A stretch of 64,000 bases of DNA from Macrostomum hystrix (Eukaryota; Platyhelminthes; Macrostomidae): contig CATNEN010000005.1 of assembly GCA_950097015.1 (NCBI GenBank), positions 2,781,501 to 2,845,500 on the forward strand, in the 5' to 3' direction. The notes beneath the pieces were generated by a model. The model searched no databases and was not told the origin of the DNA. It was given only the letters and a program-made list of their open reading frames with translations. The first letter of the stretch is position 1; each line of letters starts with the position of its first letter. This document shows positions 58,701 through 64,000 of the stretch, one piece after another. Made by a program: the position numbers and the translations under genes.

Positions 58701-61700
58701 TTGACTGCTGAAGTTCGATTGATAGCTGAACTTTTGACTGCTGAAGTTTGATTGATAACTGAACTTTTGATTGCTGAAGTTCGATTGATAACTGAACTTT
58801 TGATTGCTGAAGTTCGATTGATAACTGAACTTTTGACTGCTGAAGTTTGATTGATAACTGAACTTTTGATTGCTGAAGTTCGATTGATAACTGAACTTTT
58901 GATTGCTGAAGTTCGATTGATAACTGAACTTTTGATTGCTGAAGTTCGATTGATAACTGAACTTTTGATTGCTGAAGTTCGATTGATAACTGAACTTTTG
59001 ATTGCTGAAGTTCGATTGATAACTGAACTTTTGATTGCTGAAGTTCGATTGATAGCTGAACTTTTGACTGCTGAAGTTTGATTGATAACTGAACTTTTGA
59101 CTGCTGAAGTTCGATTGATAGCTGCACTTTTGATTGCTGAAGTTCGATTGATAGCTGAACTTTTGATTGCTGAAGTTTGATTGATAGCTGAACTTTTGAT
59201 TGCTGAAGTTCGATTGATAACTGAACTTTTGATTGCTGAAGTTCGATTGATAGCTGAACTTTTGATTGCTGAAGTTCGATTGATAGCTGAACTTTTGACT
59301 GCTGAAGTTCGATTGATAACTGAACTTTTGACTGCTGAAGTTTGATTGATAACTGAACTTTTGACTGCTTAAGTTTGATTGATAACTGAACTTTTGATTG
59401 CTGAAGTTCGATTGATAACTGAACTTTTGATTGCTGAAGTTCGATTGATAGCTGAACTTTTGACTGCTGAAGTTTGATTGATAACTGAACTTTTGATTGC
59501 TGAAGTTCGATTGATAGCTGAACTTTTGACTGCTGAAGTTTGATTGATAACTGAACTTTTGATTGCTGAAGTTCGATTGATAACTGAACTTTTGATTGCT
59601 GAAGTTCGATTGATAGCTGAACTTTTGATTGCTGAAGTTCGATTGATAACTGAACTTTTGATTGCTGAAGTTCGATTGATAGCTGAACTTTTGACTGCTG
59701 AAGTTCGATTGATAACTGAACTTTTGATTGCTGAAGTTCGATTGATAACTGAACTTTTGATTGCTGAAGTTCGATTGATAACTGAACTTTTGATTGCTGA
59801 AGTTCGATTGATAGCTGAACTTTTGACTGCTGAAGTTTGATTGATAACTGAACTTTTGATTGCTGAAGTTCGATTGATAGCTGAACTTTTGATTGCTGAA
59901 GTTCGATTGATAGCTGAACTTTTGACTGCTGAAGTTTGATTGATAACTGAACTTTTGACTGCTGAAGTTCGATTGATAGCTGCACTTTTGATTGCTGAAG
60001 TTCGATTGATAGCTGAACTTTTGATTGCTGAAGTTTGATTGATAGCTGAACTTTTGATTGCTGAAGTTCGATTGATAACTGAACTTTTGATTGCTGAAGT
60101 TCGATTGATAACTGAACTTTTGACTGCTGAAGTTCTATTGATAGCTGAACTTTTGATTGCTGAAGTTCTATTGATAGCTGAACTTTTGACTGCTGAAGTT
60201 CGATTGATAACTGAACTTTTGACTGCTGAAGTTTGATTGATAACTGAACTTTTGACTGCTGAAGTTTGATTGATAACTGAACTTTTGACTGCTGAAGTTC
60301 GATTGATAGCTGAACTTTTGACTGCTGAAGTTCGATTGATAACTGAACTTTTGATTGCTGAAGTTTGATTGATAACTGAACTTTTGATTGCTGAAGTTCG
60401 ATTGATAGCTGAACTTTTGATTGCTGAAGTTCGATTGATAGCTGAACTTTTGATTGCTGAAGTTTGATTGATAACTGAACTTTTGATTGCTGAAGTTCGA
60501 TTGATAGCTGAACTTTTGATTGCTGAAGTTCGATTGATAGCTGAACTTTTGATTGCTGAAGTTTGATTGATAACTGAACTTTTGACTGCTGAAGTTCGAT
60601 TGATAACTGAACTTTTGATTGCTGAAGTTCGATTGATAGCTGAACTTTTGACTGCTGAAGTTTGATTGATAACTGAACTTTTGATTGCTGAAGTTCGATT
60701 GATAACTGAACTTTTGATTGCTGAAGTTCGATTGATAGCTGAACTTTTGACTGCTGAAGTTTGATTGATAACTGAACTTTTGATTGCTGAAGTTCGATTG
60801 ATAGCTGCACTTTTGATTGCTGAAGTTCGATTGATAGCTGAACTTTTGACTGCTGAAGTTTGATTGATAACTGAACTTTTGATTGCTGAAGTTCGATTGA
60901 TAACTGAACTTTTGACTGCTGAAGTTCGATTGATAACTGAACTTTTGATTGCTGAAGTTTGATTGATAACTGAACTTTTGACTGCTGAAGTTTGATTGAT
61001 AACTGAACTTTTGATTGCTGAAGTTCGATTGATAGCTGAACTTTTGACTGCTGAAGTTCGATTGATAACTGAACTTTTGATTGCTGAAGTTCGATTGATA
61101 GCTGAACTTTTGATTGCTGAAGTTCGATTGATAGCTGAACTTTTGATTGCTGAAGTTCGATTGATAGCTGAACTTTTGACTGCTGAAGTTTGATTGATAA
61201 CTGAACTTTTGATTGCTGAAGTTCGATTGATAGCTGAACTTTTGACTGCTGAAGTTCGATTGATAGCTGAACTTTTGATTGCTGAAGTTCGATTGATAGC
61301 TGAACTTTTGATTGCTGAAGTTTGATTGATAACTGAACTTTTGATTGCTGAAGTTCTATTGATAACTGAACTTTTGATTGCTGAAGTTTGATTGATAACT
61401 GAACTTTTGACTGCTGAAGTTCGATTGATAACTGAACTTTTGATTGCTGAAGTTCTATTGATAACTGAACTTTTGATTGCTGAAGTTCGATTGATAGCTG
61501 AACTTTTGATTGCTGAAGTTCGATTGATAGCTGAACTTTTGACTGCTGAAGTTCGATTGATAGCTGAACTTTTGACTGCTGAAGTTCGATTGATAACTGA
61601 ACTTTTGATTGCTGAAGTTCGATTGATAGCTGAACTTTTGATTGCTGAAGTTCGATTGATAACTGAACTTTTGACTGCTGAAGTTTGATTGATAGCTGAA

Positions 61701-64000
61701 CTTTTGACTGCTGAAGTTCGATTGATAGCTGAACTTTTGACTGCTGAAGTTTGATTGATAACTGAACTTTAGATTGCTGAAGTTCGATTGATAACTGAAC
61801 TTTTGATTGCTGAAGTTCGATTGATAACTGAACTTTTGACTGCTGAAGTTTGATTGATAACTGAACTTTTGATTGCTGAAGTTCGATTGATAACTGAACT
61901 TTTGATTGCTGAAGTTCGATTGATAACTGAACTTTTGATTGCTGAAGTTCGATTGATAACTGAACTTTTGATTGCTGAAGTTCGATTGATAACTGAACTT
62001 TTGATTGCTGAAGTTCGATTGATAACTGAACTTTTGATTGCTGAAGTTCGATTGATAGCTGAACTTTTGACTGCTGAAGTTTGATTGATAACTGAACTTT
62101 TGACTGCTGAAGTTCGATTGATAACTGAACTTTTGATTGCTGAAGTTCGATTGATAGCTGAACTTTTGACTGCTGAAGTTTGATTGATAACTGAACTTTT
62201 GATTGCTGAAGTTCGATTGATTACTGAACTTTTGATTGCTGAAGTTCGATTGATAGCTGAACTTTTGACTGCTGAAGTTCGATTGATAACTGAACTTTTG
62301 ACTGCTGAAGTTTGATTGATAACTGAACTTTTGACTGCTGAAGTTTGATTGATAACTGAACTTTTGATTGCTGAAGTTCGATTGATAACTGAACTTTTGA
62401 TTGCTGAAGTTCGATTGATAGCAGAACTTTTGACTGCTGAAGTTTGATTGATAACTGAACTTTTGATTGCTGAAGTTCGATTGATAGCTGAACTTTTGAC
62501 TGCTGAAGTTTGATTGATAACTGAACTTTTGATTGCTGAAGTTCGATTGATAACTGAACTTTTGATTGCTGAAGTTCGATTGATAACTGAACTTTTGATT
62601 GCTGAAGTTCGATTGATAACTGAACTTTTGATTGCTGAAGTTCGATTGATAGCTGAACTTTTGACTGCTGAAGTTCGATTGATAACTGAACTTTTGATTG
62701 CTGAAGTTCGATTGATAACTGAACTTTTGATTGCTGAAGTTCGATTGATAACTGAACTTTTGATTGCTGAAGTTCGATTGATAGCTGAACTTTTGACTGC
62801 TGAAGTTTGATTGATAACTGAACTTTTGACTGCTGAAGTTCGATTGATAGCTGAACTTTTGATTGCTGAAGTTCGATTGATAACTGAACTTTTGATTGCT
62901 GAAGTTCGATTGATAACTGAACTTTTGATTGCTGAAGTTCGATTTATAGCTGAACTTTTGATTGCTGAAGTTCGATTGATAACTGAACTTTTGACTGCTG
63001 AAGTTCGATTGATAGCTGAACTTTTGATTGCTGAAGTTCGATTGATAACTGAACTTTTGACTGCTGAAGTTCGATTGATAGCTGAACTTTTGACTGCTGA
63101 AGTTCGATTGATAACTGAACTTTTGATTGCTGAAGTTCGATTGATAGCTGAACTTTTGACTGCTGAAGTTTGATTGATAACTGAACTTTTGATTGCTGAA
63201 GTTCGATTGATAGCTGAACTTTTGATTGCTGAAGTTCGATTGATAACTGAACTTTTGATTGCTGAAGTTCGATTGATAACTGAACTTTTGATTGCTGAAG
63301 TTCGATTGATAACTGAACTTTTGATTGCTGAAGTTCGATTGATAGCTGAACTTTTGACTGCTGAAGTTTGATTGATAACTGAACTTTTGACTGCTGAAGT
63401 TCGATTGATAACTGAACTTTTGATTGCTGAAGTTCGATTGATAGCTGAACTTTTGACTGCTGAAGTTTGATTGATAACTGAACTTTTGATTGCTAAAGTT
63501 CGATTGATTACTGAACTTTTGATTGCTGAAGTTCGATTGATAGCTGAACTTTTGACTGCTGAAGTTCGATTGATAACTGAACTTTTGACTGCTGAAGTTT
63601 GATTGATAACTGAACTTTTGACTGCTGAAGTTTGATTGATAACTGAACTTTTGATTGCTGAAGTTCGATTGATAACTGAACTTTTGATTGCTGAAGTTCG
63701 ATTGATAGCAGAACTTTTGACTGCTGAAGTTTGATTGATAACTGAACTTTTGATTGCTGAAGTTCGATTGATAGCTGAACTTTTGACTGCTGAAGTTTGA
63801 TTGATAACTGAACTTTTGATTGCTGAAGTTCGATTGATAACTGAACTTTTGATTGCTGAAGTTCGATTGATAACTGAACTTTTGATTGCTGAAGTTCGAT
63901 TGATAACTGAACTTTTGATTGCTGAAGTTCGATTGATAGCTGAACTTTTGACTGCTGAAGTTCGATTGATAACTGAACTTTTGATTGCTGAAGTTCGATT
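40797..64000 (+). repeat. 33-bp megasatellite, about 700 copies, runs off the window
   Basis: Uninterrupted head-to-tail units of GAAGTTCGATTGATAGCTGA plus ACTTTTGATTGCT cover 23.2 kb. Variation is nearly binary at four sites: TTCGAT/TTTGAT, GATAGC/GATAAC, GATTGC/GACTGC and TTCGAT/TTCTAT. Thirteen units carry a 2-bp insertion (GATAACTTTGAAC), all between 46.8 and 57.9 kb. Because 33 is divisible by three, one minus-strand frame (VQLSIELQQSK) stays open for up to 1769 codons and a plus-strand frame (RLITELLIAEV) is cut by TGA only where the unit reads TTTGAT. No start context, splice site or domain supports coding; the minus-strand frame ends at 40790 with no exon-like boundary. Confidence 0.98.

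Noticed and set aside
40797-64000. CRISPR-like array
   Set aside because: Units are contiguous 33-bp repeats without unique spacers, in an animal genome with spliced genes.

Overview
This is nuclear DNA from an animal. The genes have GT-AG spliceosomal introns at conserved coding phases, AATAAA poly(A) signals, tRNA-derived SINE copies, Golgi-type type II glycosyltransferases, and orthologues of MAP1LC3C, GTDC1/QTMAN and PIGC. An invertebrate, possibly a flatworm or another lophotrochozoan with a repeat-rich genome, would fit, but nothing here fixes the species. By my estimate about 70% of the window is tandem repeat. There are more than 20 distinct minisatellite families with units of 12 to 79 bp, and nearly every intron, 3' UTR and intergenic gap has its own family.

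Layout. 1-1969 is AT-rich intergenic DNA. 1970-3419 is a two-exon LC3C-like ATG8 gene with a minisatellite in its intron and another in its 3' UTR. 4.3-10.6 kb is intergenic with several arrays and a SINE. 11015-16351 is a two-exon GTDC1 gene (tRNA-queuosine mannosyltransferase). Its first exon lies between two arrays that carry the CLEAR/E-box core TCACGTGA, and its second exon carries 23 in-frame copies of an 11-residue repeat. 18511-20801 is a three-exon PIGC gene with a two-part 19-bp array in intron 1. 22.1-28.5 kb is a 24-bp array of roughly 240 copies with short inverted arms. 30120-31400 and 35560-36747 are two intronless paralogous DXD glycosyltransferases on the minus strand, separated by a 35-bp array. 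40081 to about 40440 is the last coding exon of a minus-strand single-pass membrane protein. From 40797 to the window edge is one 33-bp megasatellite of about 700 copies with higher-order structure.

The three plus-strand genes act in separate processes: autophagy, tRNA modification and GPI-anchor synthesis. The two minus-strand glycosyltransferases are tandem duplicates, probably of the Golgi lumen. There is no operon-like logic. Most long open frames in the window come from repeat units whose length is a multiple of three and which happen to lack stop codons. The exception is the array inside GTDC1 exon 2, which lies between conserved coding segments.
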